Positions 41,959 through 50,700 of a stretch of DNA of 64,000 nt are shown piece by piece. The position numbers and the translations under genes were made by a program. Within the stretch, counting starts at the first letter, position 1. Every line of letters begins with the position of its first letter. Source of the stretch: Streptomyces rhizoryzae. GTDB lineage: Bacteria; Actinomycetota; Actinomycetes; Streptomycetales; Streptomycetaceae. Location of the stretch: the NCBI RefSeq assembly GCF_023155275.1, contig NZ_JALMUV010000027.1:45450-109449 (forward strand). Reading direction: 5' to 3'. The notes under the pieces are model-generated. The model searched no databases, was not told where the DNA came from, and saw only the letters and a program-made list of their open reading frames with translations.

Positions 41959-43011
41959 TCAGAACAGCCCCTGCCACATCTGTTCGGTGATGAGGGACCA
42001 CCAGTTGTCCGGGTTGTCGAGGGACCACGGGTCCAGGGCGACGAGGTGTTCCTGGAAGGCGGCGAGGGTGGCGCCGGCGGCGTACGGGTCCTGGGTGGCC
42101 AGACGCTGCCGGGTGGTGGTCAGGAACGCCAGGGAGCGCGCGAAGGCGGCGGCGGAGCGGTTGACGAAGCGGGCGCCGCCGGTGCCGGGCTGGACGGCCC
42201 AGAGGGTGCCGAGCTGGCTCGGGTCGTCCTCCGGGGCGGTGCACTGGACGGCGACGGTGTACAGGCCGTCGGTGCCCAGCCGGACGTAGCCGCCGAGGAT
42301 GTCCAGGATCTGCGGCTGGGCGTCCGTGCCGACTGCCCTGAGGTGGGTGGCGACGTCGGCGTACAGGCCGCCGGCCGGCGGGTTGGCGGCGTCGTCGGCG
42401 GTGAAGAAGTACGGGACGTGCGCGGGGAGTCCGGCCTCGGCCAGGGTGGCCCGGGTGTCCTCGGGGAGCGCGGTCGCGGCGAGCGCCCCGGCGTCGGCGC
42501 GGCGTACCGCGTCGGGCCCGAAGACCTCGGCGAGGTGCGCGCCCAGCTCCGCGCCGGACAGCGCCGGCGCGGGGGCGACGGCCTGCGGAACGGGCGTGCG
42601 GTGCGGCTGGGGCGGCGCCTGGCGGCCCGCGAGCCGGTGCATGGCCTCGATGTGCCGCAGCAGCCCGGCGATGCCCGCAGCGCGCTCCTCGGGGCGCATG
42701 CCGTACTCCGCGGTGCAGGAGAACGCGGCGTTGGGGAACGCCCGCAGGACGAAGTCGCCGGTGTAGCCGCCGGGCAGCATCGCCGGCCGCAGGTCGGTGT
42801 GGACCGCGCGCACCGCGGCGCCGTCCACGCCCAGCCGCCGCAGCTCCTCGTAGAGCTGGTACTCGGCGGGCGGGAAACCGGGTCGGGACACCTTGGCGAG
42901 GCTGGTGTCCTCGCCGGTGGACGGATCCGCGTACGTCGCCACGGCGGTGTTGCCGGGGCCGGCGACCGGCTGCTGGGCGGCGGCGGGGCCGGCCTGCGCC
43001 TGGGTGTTCAC
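41959..43011 (-). CDS. SUKH-4-like protein with degenerate deaminase-type N-terminal domain
   Basis: The 350-residue protein has an N-terminal domain reading Y-Q-L-Y-E-E-L-R-R-L-G-V, then H-T-D-L-R-P-A-M-L-P-G-G-Y-T, which resembles the deaminases of polymorphic toxin systems. In active ones, Cys residues follow the Pro and the Gly-Gly-Tyr; here they are Ala and Thr. The C-terminal half (Y-F-F-T-A-D-D to F-V-N-R-S-A-A-A-F-A-R-S-L-A-F-L) fits the SUKH-4 immunity fold. It could be an immunity or scaffold protein rather than an enzyme. The GTG at 43011 overlaps the stop of the NTPase gene upstream (GTGA), so the pair is translationally coupled. Confidence 0.7.
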   Translation of the reverse strand: MNTQAQAGPAAAQQPVAGPGNTAVATYADPSTGEDTSLAKVSRPGFPPAEYQLYEELRRLGVDGAAVRAVHTDLRPAMLPGGYTGDFVLRAFPNAAFSCTAEYGMRPEERAAGIAGLLRHIEAMHRLAGRQAPPQPHRTPVPQAVAPAPALSGAELGAHLAEVFGPDAVRRADAGALAATALPEDTRATLAEAGLPAHVPYFFTADDAANPPAGGLYADVATHLRAVGTDAQPQILDILGGYVRLGTDGLYTVAVQCTAPEDDPSQLGTLWAVQPGTGGARFVNRSAAAFARSLAFLTTTRQRLATQDPYAAGATLAAFQEHLVALDPWSLDNPDNWWSLITEQMWQGLF

Positions 43012-45200
43012 GAGTGGTCTCCTTCGGGGCCGTGGGCGGCGGTGGCGGGCGCGGGGCCGGTGGACTGGGCGGGAACGGCGGCCTCGGCGGCCGGTGACGG
43101 GGCGGGCGCGGGGGCCGGCGCCAGGATCTGACGGGCCGTCACACCGCGTTCGGTGGCGGTGAGGAGGATGCCCTCGGGGGAGAGGTCCGCGTCGCGGAAC
43201 GGGGAGTCCGAGATCAGCGCGGTCACCACCTCACCGCTCTCCCGGGCCCACACCCGCAGGTAGTCGGCGCCCCGGCTGAACGCGTACGGGGAGGCCGCCC
43301 GCTCCTCCTCCGACGGGCGCCGCACGTGCGCCGGGTCGGCGTCGACGTACCCGGGGCGGAGCAGGTCGTGCAGGAGGAAGGCGGGGGCGGGCCGGCCGGC
43401 CCGGGGCTCCGTCCCGTCCGCCGGTGCGCCGTCCGCCCCGGGGGGCGGGGTCGGCTCCACCGGGGGGAGGGGGCGGGAGCCGGGCGTTCCGGCCGGGACG
43501 ATCAGGGCGGCGACCGGGCGGGGGGCGCCGCCGGACGGCGCCGGGCCGGTGGGGCCCGCGGGCTGGGCCTGGGCCGGATCAGCGGCGTCCGGGGCCGCCA
43601 GGAGGCCCGTCGTCACCGAGAGCACCCCCGGCAGCGGCAGGCTCCACAGGGTGCGCCACGGCAGGTCCAGGCCCAGCCCGTGCACCGCCTCCGCGTACGG
43701 CTGGAGCCCGTCCTCGACGAACGCGGCCTCCAGGAGCGCGGCCCGGACCTCGGCCGGGGCCTCGGAGCGGGTGAACAGGGGCGCGGTGCGCAGGTACGTC
43801 CGGGCCGGCGCGCCCAGCTGGTCGAGCGGCACGGCCTCGACGGCGGTGCGCAGCGCGACCGGGTCGGCGTGGATGAACAGGCCCGGGTCGGTGAGGAGTT
43901 GGGGGAGCAGCCCGGCGTCGAGGGTGTGCCCGGCGAGGTGGTCGCGGACGTAGGGGTCGGCGCGGGACCAGTCCTGCTGCGGGACCGCCTCCAGCAGCGC
44001 CATGGCGATCCGGGTCTGGACGTTCCGGGCGTCCGGCACGGCGGCGCGGATCTCGGCGGCCAGCGCCGGGTGCGCCAGGCGGATCAGGGTGCGGGCGGTC
44101 CCGGCGCCGGCCGGGTCACCGGAGCCGTCCCCGCGGCCGCCCCCGCCCTCGTCCTCGGAGGTCTCCACCGGCTCGATGAAGGGAGCGGCGAGCAGCATGC
44201 CCTCGGCCAGGACCTGGCTCATGTCGCGGCCCGCGACGGCGTCGGCCAGCGGGCGCCAGAGCTGCACCGGGAGACCGTCGCCCTCCGCGAACGCCAGCGG
44301 AGCCAGCAGCTGCCGCAGCGTCTGCGGATCGGCGCCCAGGCGGTGCGCGTGCAGGTCGAGGACGTCGCCGACGGTGGCCGGCAGCCGGTCCTCGTCCGCC
44401 GGGTCGAAGCCCTCCGGGTGCGTGAACAGCGACTGGACGGCCAGCCGGACGGTGAGCCGGCTGCCGTTCGCGCGGCGGGCCAGGGCCTGCGCGAGCGCCC
44501 GGCGGGCGGCCGGGTCGGTGGTGAACGGGAGGTCGGGGGCGCCCGCCTCCGGGGTGAGCGCCGTCTCGGCCTGGAGGACCAGGCCCTCCGGGTCGGCCCA
44601 CTCGGGCGCGTCGAGGTCGATCACCTGGACCTGGCCGCGCGGCAGCGCACCGGCCAGTTCGGCGGCGAGCTCCCGGGGGGCCTCGGCCAGCAGGTGGACC
44701 GTCGGGGTCGCGGCCAGCGGCACCAGCACCTCGCGGACCAGGCGCGCCGGCTCGTTCGTGGCCCGTACCGGGCCGGCCAGGTCGACGTCCGGGACGACGA
44801 CCGCCACCGGCTCGTCCAGCGCGGCGAGCGCGGGGAAGACGTCCGAGGCGCGCCCGGCGGCCAGCCCGAGGTGGTCGGCGAGCATCCACAGCACCTGCGC
44901 GGCCGTCCGGCCCCGGGGGTCCGGGACGGCCGGGGCCGGGAGGTCCGGCGGGACCGTCGCCGGGTCCAGGTCGTCCAGCGGCAGGCGCTTGCGGTAATCC
45001 GGGTCGCACAGCATCAGGAAGCCCGCGACCAGCCGCGAACGGCCGCTGCCCGGGCTGCCGGTGACCACGATGACGCGGGGTGCGCCGGGCCACCGCATGC
45101 GCCAGGCGGCGAGTGCGCTGAGGACGGCGGTGCGGCCGCCGATGTACGGATGCGGCGCGTATCCGGGCGCCGCGCCGGCTGCTTCGTCCGCGGCGCTCAT
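43008..45200 (-). CDS. large NTPase-like protein with Arg-substituted P-loop
   Basis: This 730-residue protein has an N-terminal nucleotide-binding domain with G-S-P-G-S-G-R-S-R near residue 50, in which the invariant Walker A Lys is Arg, and a hydrophobic strand ending in V-V-V-P-D-V-D that could be Walker B. A helical region resembling STAND/AAA signalling NTPases follows, then a Pro/Ala-rich linker (about residues 540-610) and a final domain with S-R-G-A-D-Y-L-R-V-W. The ATG at 45200 follows GGGGGACG. It is coupled to the SUKH-4-like gene. A 667-bp gene-free region lies upstream. A role in controlling secretion or immunity is inference. Confidence 0.72.
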   Translation of the reverse strand: MSAADEAAGAAPGYAPHPYIGGRTAVLSALAAWRMRWPGAPRVIVVTGSPGSGRSRLVAGFLMLCDPDYRKRLPLDDLDPATVPPDLPAPAVPDPRGRTAAQVLWMLADHLGLAAGRASDVFPALAALDEPVAVVVPDVDLAGPVRATNEPARLVREVLVPLAATPTVHLLAEAPRELAAELAGALPRGQVQVIDLDAPEWADPEGLVLQAETALTPEAGAPDLPFTTDPAARRALAQALARRANGSRLTVRLAVQSLFTHPEGFDPADEDRLPATVGDVLDLHAHRLGADPQTLRQLLAPLAFAEGDGLPVQLWRPLADAVAGRDMSQVLAEGMLLAAPFIEPVETSEDEGGGGRGDGSGDPAGAGTARTLIRLAHPALAAEIRAAVPDARNVQTRIAMALLEAVPQQDWSRADPYVRDHLAGHTLDAGLLPQLLTDPGLFIHADPVALRTAVEAVPLDQLGAPARTYLRTAPLFTRSEAPAEVRAALLEAAFVEDGLQPYAEAVHGLGLDLPWRTLWSLPLPGVLSVTTGLLAAPDAADPAQAQPAGPTGPAPSGGAPRPVAALIVPAGTPGSRPLPPVEPTPPPGADGAPADGTEPRAGRPAPAFLLHDLLRPGYVDADPAHVRRPSEEERAASPYAFSRGADYLRVWARESGEVVTALISDSPFRDADLSPEGILLTATERGVTARQILAPAPAPAPSPAAEAAVPAQSTGPAPATAAHGPEGDHS

Positions 45201-45867
45201 GACTTCGTCGTCCCCCACATCAAACCCGCCCTCCACTCCCGTGGATCGTGCCTGTACGGGGTAGATCCTATGTTCCGGGCGCAGTGCACGGGATGGCCGA
45301 GGGGCGGCTGTTCCGGAACTGGCACACACGGCGGCCCCGGGCGGGGGCGGGCGCAGTCCGGGCCGTACCGCATGACCCGATTCCACCCTTGCCGGGTCGG
45401 GTTGCCGGTCTGCGCACGCGGCGGCACATCCCGCTTTCTCTGCTTTATCCCCCTTCACGGGAGTCACTGTGGTGGCGTCATCACCGTGCGGCCGGGGCTC
45501 GCGGCCCTTATGGCCCCCACGGCCGTTCTGCCGCCGATCCCCGCTCCCGCGCCATGCCCCGGTATTTTCCTGGTATTTCCGGGTACTTCCGCGCATTTTC
45601 TCAGCGCTTCCCCGCAGATACCCGTACTTCGCCGTACTTCTCCGGCGCCCGGCCTCCCCGACCTTTCTCCGGATTCTTCACAGGATGCCGACCGGAGGCG
45701 GACGGTGAAAGATCAGGAATGGCCATATGCCGGGCCGGGCCGGGTGGTTCCGGCCGTGCGGGGGCCGCCGCCGGAGCCGGAAACGCGACGATCCGCCCTC
45801 CCGGACCGGCCGTACGGCCTGGGGAGAGCGGATCGGTCGCCGTGGCGGACGGGCGCCCGCCGGCGGG
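45201..45867. other. 667-bp gene-free region upstream of the NTPase gene
   Basis: It lies between the NTPase gene start and the stop of the minus-strand 45868 gene. No frame on either strand carries family motifs. It holds a pyrimidine-rich tract with a 10-bp period (45561-45640) and otherwise GC-rich DNA. It is by far the longest empty stretch in the window and may carry long-range control of the NTPase-SUKH operon. Confidence 0.55.
45561..45640. repeat. tract of eight 10-bp units with phased T-rich ends
   Basis: Read in tens from 45561, the units are GGTATTTTCC, TGGTATTTCC, GGGTACTTCC, GCGCATTTTC, TCAGCGCTTC, CCCGCAGATA, CCCGTACTTC and GCCGTACTTC. Seven of eight end in TTC or TTCC. The period equals one DNA helical turn, not a codon multiple. 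Confidence 0.6.
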
Positions 45868-46269
45868 TCAGCGGTGGCCGCGGTTGCCGCCGCGGCGCGG
45901 GCCGGTGACGAGGTTGAGGCTCGGGCCGTCGCGCTCGGCGCGCTCGCGGTCCGCCTCTTCCTCCTGCTTCTTCTGCCACTCGGCGAACTTCGCGCGGGAC
46001 TCCTCGCGCTCGGCCATCGTCTGGTCCTCGGCCGCCCGCCGGATCTGGGAGATCCGGTCGCCGAGGGCGTCCAGGTAACCGGGCGTCTCGATGGCCTCCT
46101 TCATGCCCATCCGGCCGGAGAGCACCTCCTTGGCCATCTCCTGGAGCTTGCCGCCCACATTGGGGTTGTCCGCGAGCACCTTCAGTGCCTTGCGCAGGCG
46201 GTGCGCCTGCTCGTGATCCTGGGCGACGTCCATCAGGTCCTCGTCCTGGATCTGCCGCTCATCGCTCAT
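45868..46269 (-). CDS. small charged type VII-linked protein, paralogue of the 38907 product
   Basis: The 133-residue protein has L-K-V-L-A-D-N-P-N-V and A-K-E-V-L-S-G-R-M-G-M-K, the same pattern as the 119-residue protein at 38907, followed by a long charged helix (A-E-R-E-E-S-R to E-E-A-D-R-E-R-A-E-R) and a basic Gly/Arg tail. No signal peptide or Trp-based WXG turn is present. It is divergent from the 46509-46814 pair. Function unknown; repeated association with WXG genes suggests a helper role. Confidence 0.72.
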   Translation of the reverse strand: MSDERQIQDEDLMDVAQDHEQAHRLRKALKVLADNPNVGGKLQEMAKEVLSGRMGMKEAIETPGYLDALGDRISQIRRAAEDQTMAEREESRAKFAEWQKKQEEEADRERAERDGPSLNLVTGPRRGGNRGHR

Positions 46270-46508
46270 GTCTGCCCCCTTGTACGTGGTGGCACAGCAA
46301 CCGCGCGTGCTGCACCGGCGTCCTTGAGTCTAATGACGAGTGCGAACGGGTCGTCAAGGCGGGGTTGTCGGTATTGCTGCATATTGCTCCGCGTCCCTTC
46401 TCCGCTCCGCGCGGAAGCCGCTTCGCGGGGGGCTTCGGGGCTATTGCGGGTGTGCTAGACCTGAGGCGATGTTCAGCAGGTCGCTGTCATTCAATTCGGG
46501 GAGAAATG

Positions 46509-46817
46509 ATGTCCGATGAAGTCCGGCTCAGTACCGAGGCGCTGCACAAGCTCGGTACGACCTTCGAGATACGAGCGGAAGAACTGAGCCGGCAGCTGAG
46601 CGCATTCAGACGGCGCGCGGACGCCGACGCGCTCAGGGACGGTTTCGGCAGCGACGAGGCGGCCCGGCCCTACCGCGAGCTGTTCGAGCAGGCCGAGCGC
46701 GCGCTCACCCAGCTCCAGCAGCGGCTCGCCGAGGTCGGCGGCGGCATCAAGGAGACCGTCGCCAACACCCAGGCGGCCGAGGACGAGCTCGCCGAGATGA
46801 TGCGGAGCGTCAAGTGA
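46509..46817 (+). CDS. small helical WXG100-like protein (FGS in place of WXG)
   Basis: This 102-residue protein is a probable helical hairpin with D-G-F-G-S-D-E-A-A in the turn position. It lacks both Trp and a YxxxD/E motif (the equivalent segment is T-Q-A-A-E-D-E). The second of two adjacent ATGs (46509) is chosen because GGGGAG is 5 nt upstream of it but only 2 nt from the first. Its stop overlaps the start of the next gene (GTGA), so the two products are probably made in equal amounts and pair with each other. Confidence 0.75.
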   Translation: MSDEVRLSTEALHKLGTTFEIRAEELSRQLSAFRRRADADALRDGFGSDEAARPYRELFEQAERALTQLQQRLAEVGGGIKETVANTQAAEDELAEMMRSVK

Positions 46818-47674
46818 CCGAACCACGGCGCAATCCCCACGCGCTGCACGAGGCGGCGGCCGGCTGGCGGGAGATGGGCAAGCATCTGGACGGCATGGTC
46901 CGCGACCTGGACCGGCACGTCGGCACCGCCGCAGCGGCCGACTGGCACGGTCCGGCCGGCGAGGCGTTCGCCGCCGAGTGGCACCAGCTGAAGCGGACGG
47001 TGGACGAATCCCTGCCGGCCTTCGAGCTGGCCGCGGCCGACCTGGACGGCGCGGCCGGCGCGGCACACCCGGGCACCGGCGGCGGGGACCACGAATCCTC
47101 CTCCGGGCACGCCGCGCCGCCCGCGCAGCAGACCTCGTCCGGCCCCGAGATGGCCTACGGCTTCATGGCGCTGGGGCAGCTCGCCAACGCCCTCGGCGGC
47201 TCGTTCGGCCGGCGCGGGCGCGGCGGCGGGGGCGGCCAGAGCCAGGTGCCGCAGCTGCGGCACCAGTGGGAGTCCTCCACGGCCGCGCACGGGCCCGACC
47301 CGTTCGGACCGCCCCGGGACGGCGAGGCCGCGACGCCCGGTGGCGCGGGCATCGCCAAGGGCGTCCGGACGAACCCGGCCGAGGCGCAGCGCGCGGCGGA
47401 CGAGCGGGAGGCGAAGGCCGCCGCCGGGCAGAAGGCCGCCGAGCGGAAGGGGGCGTCCGGGACGGCGGACGGCCCCGAGCCGGCCGCGGAGCCGGCCGGT
47501 GCCAAGGCCGGCGAGCGGTCCGCGGCCGAGGAAGCCGGCAAGGGCGCGGGCAAGGACGCCGCCAAGGGCGCGGGCCAGGGCCCCGGCCGGAACGCGGCGC
47601 GGCCCGGCACCGACGAGCAGTCCGGCACCGCCCCGGCGGGCCCGGACGTCACCCAGCACGGCGCCTTCGGCTGA
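46814..47674 (+). CDS. WXG100-domain protein with long Ala/Gly/Lys-rich tail
   Basis: The 286-residue protein begins with a WXG100 domain of about 90 residues with the turn A-A-D-W-H-G-P-A-G-E-A-F. The rest is low-complexity, with an M-A-Y-G-F-M-A-L-G-Q-L segment near residue 114 and a charged Ala/Gly/Lys repeat region, ending in G-A-F-G. It starts at a GTG overlapping the upstream stop. The likely role is a secreted substrate or structural partner of the ESX machine. eccC is convergent downstream. Confidence 0.8.
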   Translation: MTEPRRNPHALHEAAAGWREMGKHLDGMVRDLDRHVGTAAAADWHGPAGEAFAAEWHQLKRTVDESLPAFELAAADLDGAAGAAHPGTGGGDHESSSGHAAPPAQQTSSGPEMAYGFMALGQLANALGGSFGRRGRGGGGGQSQVPQLRHQWESSTAAHGPDPFGPPRDGEAATPGGAGIAKGVRTNPAEAQRAADEREAKAAAGQKAAERKGASGTADGPEPAAEPAGAKAGERSAAEEAGKGAGKDAAKGAGQGPGRNAARPGTDEQSGTAPAGPDVTQHGAFG

Positions 47675-47723
47675 CCCCGCCCGGCGCCCGGCCGTACGCG
47701 GCCGCACCCGGCGCCCGGACACG

Positions 47724-47767
47724 ACGGCGGTGGGGCGCCCCTCCCAGGAGGGACGCCCCACCGCCGT
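47724..47767. terminator. bidirectional stem-loop between the WXG gene and eccC
   Basis: A stem of about 20 bp with one mismatch (47724-47744 with 47747-47767) separates the two convergent genes. Confidence 0.8.
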
Positions 47768-47784
47768 TGCGCTGTCCGCGGCCG

Positions 47785-50700
47785 CTACCCGCCCAGCGGC
47801 AGGAAGCCCGTCTGGACGAGCTGCGCACCGCGCTTGCGGGTGATGAACATGCCACGTCCGGGCGTCAGCTGCTGGCCCTTGATGTTGCCCATCAGCGGAC
47901 CCTCGGCCGGGTCCGCGGAGAGGATCAGGCCCTGCGCGCCGAGTTCCTTGGCGCGCTGCATCACCGGCTCGAACGACGACCGGCCGGCACCCGAGGAGCT
48001 GCGCGCCAGGATCAGGCGCAGACCCAGGTCGCGGGCGAACGGCAGGTACTCCAGCAGCGGCTGGAGCGGGTTGCCGCTGCTGGTCGCCACCAGGTCGTAG
48101 TCGTCGACGATCACGAACGCGTCCGGCAGGTCGTACCAGCTGCGGTTGCGCAGCTGCTCCGGCGTGACGTCCGGCCCCGGCATGCGCCGGCCCAGCGAAC
48201 CGGCCAGCCCGCTGATGACCTCCTGGAGCTGCGGCCCCGCGGCACAGTACTTGTACATGTGCGACTCGGGGATCTCGCCGAGCAGCGCGCGCCGGTAGTC
48301 GGAGACCACCATCAGCGCCTTGTCGGACGGGTACCGCTCGGCGATCTGCTTGGCCAGCAGGCGCAGCAGCGACGACTTGCCGGACTCGCTCTCACCGTAG
48401 ATGACCAGCAGCGGGTCGGTCTCGAAGTCGATGAACGCCGGGGACAGCGTGGTCTCGTCGACACCGATCGCGATGCCGTGCTCGGGGTAGTCGCCGCCCC
48501 GCGGCAGGTCCGAGGCGTGCAGCATGGTCGGCAGCATCCGCACCTTGGGGGCGGGCTCGCCCTGCCAGTGCTCGCTGACCGTCTGCACCAGGTTGGCGAT
48601 GCCGTCGCTGAGGGTCTCCGGGTCGCTCATCCCGTCCACGCGCGGCAGCGCCGCCAGGAAGTCGAGCTTCTCCGGGGACAGACCGCGGCCCGGCTTGCCC
48701 ATCGGGACGTTCTCCGCGCGCTTGCGGTCGAACTCCGACTCCATCGGGTCGCCCAGGCGCAGCTCCACGCGGTTGAGGAGCTGGTCGCGCAGGGCCGGCC
48801 GGACCTCGGTGTAGCGGGCCGCGCCGATGACCAGGTGGACACCGAAGCCCAGACCCCGGGCGGCGATGTCCAGGATCACCGGGTCGAGCTGCTCGTAGTC
48901 GGTCTTGAACGTCGCCCAGCCATCGATGATCAGGAAGACGTCGCCCCACTTCTCGTCGGGGAAGGTGCCCGCCGCCCGCCGCTGGCGGTACGTCGAGATG
49001 GAGTCGATGTTGTTGGCGCGGAAGAACTCCTCGCGCTGGTTGAGGATGCCGACGACCTCGGCGACCGTACGGCGGACCTTCTCCGCGTCCAGACGCGAGG
49101 CGACCCCGCCGACGTGCGGCAGGCCCTCCATGGTCAGCATGCCGCCGCCACCGAAGTCGAGGCAGTAGAACTGCACCTCGGCCGGGGTGTGGGTGAGCGC
49201 GAACGCCGCCATCATCGACCGCATCAGCGTGGACTTACCGGTCTGCGGACCACCGACGACCAGACCGTGACCGGCACCGGCGGAGAAGTCCAGGTACATC
49301 ACGTCGCGCCGCTGCTCGAACGGCTTGTCCACCAGCGCGACCGGCACCACGAGCTTGCCCAGCGCGGTGTACTCCGGCGCGTGCACGCCCCGCTCGGGGG
49401 TGACCGCCAGGGCCGGCAGCAGCTGGTTGACCGTGGGCGGCTCCTCCAGCGGCGGCAGCCACACCTGGTGCGCCGGCGGGCCCTGGCCCTGCATCCGCTG
49501 GACCATCACGTCCAGGACGGTGTCGGCCAGCGCGTCGTCGATCTCCGGCGCGTCCGGCTCCAGCGGCGTCGGGTCCTCGATGATCTGCTCGATGACCGGG
49601 GCGGCGGTGAACGGCACCGGGAGCCGGTTGGCCCGGCCGCCCCCGCCGCCGGCGCGGCCGCCGCCGCCCGGACCGCGGTAGGTGCCGGACACGTACGCGG
49701 CCTTGAACTGCACCATCGTCTCGGTGTCGTACTTCAGGATGCCGGAACCGGGGACGTTGGGCAGGTGGTAGGCGTCGGGCACACCGATCGCGGTCCGCGA
49801 CTCGGCGGCGGAGAAGGTCCGCAGACCGAGCCGGTAGGAGAGGAAGGTGTCCAGACCGCGCAGCTTGCCCTCTTCCAGACGCTGCGAGGCGAGGAGCATG
49901 TGCACACCCATCGAACGGCCGATACGGCCGATCTGGATGAACATCTCGATGAAGTCGGGCTTGGCGGCGAGCAGCTCGGAGAACTCGTCGATGATCATCA
50001 CCAGCGACGGCAGCGGGTCCAGCGGAGCGCCGGCGGCCCGCGCCTTCTCGTAGTCGGTGATGTTGGCGTAGTTGCCCGCCGAGCGCAGCAGCTCCTGGCG
50101 GCGCTGGAGTTCACCGGTGATCGAGTCGCGCATGCGGTCGATCAGCGTGACGTCCTCACCGAGGTTGGTGATGACCGCCGCGACGTGCGGCATGTCCGCC
50201 ATACCCGTGAAGGTGGCGCCACCCTTGAAGTCGGCGAGGATGAAGTTGAGGGTCTCCGAGGAGTGGGTCACCGCGAGCGCGAGCACCAGGGTGCGCAGCA
50301 CCTCGGACTTACCGGAACCGGTCGCACCGACACACAGGCCGTGCGGGCCCATGCCCTGCTGCGAGGCTTCCTTGATGTCCAGCATGACCGGCTGGCCGTC
50401 GCGGTCGACACCGATCGGCACCCGCAGCCGCTCGGCCAGCGTCCGGGGCCGCCAGGTCTTGGAGACGTCCAGCGTGCCGGCGTCGCCGATGTTGAGCAGG
50501 TCGGTGAAGTCCAGCGCGGACAGCAGCGGTTCCTCACCGTCGGCACCCGAACCGGCGCGCAGCGGGGCCAGCTGACGGGCCAGCGCCTCCGCCTCGGCGA
50601 TCGACAGGGTGTCGCACACCCCGTGGTAGACCGCGCCGCTCGCCGACTCCAGCACCAGCTTGCCCGGCCACACCTGCACGGCCAGCCCGCCGCGGATCTC

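Noticed and set aside
45469..45708. Possible 79-codon gene in the region upstream of the NTPase gene
   Set aside because: No Shine-Dalgarno, no third-base GC pattern of a real gene, and its composition reflects the 10-bp repeat tract.
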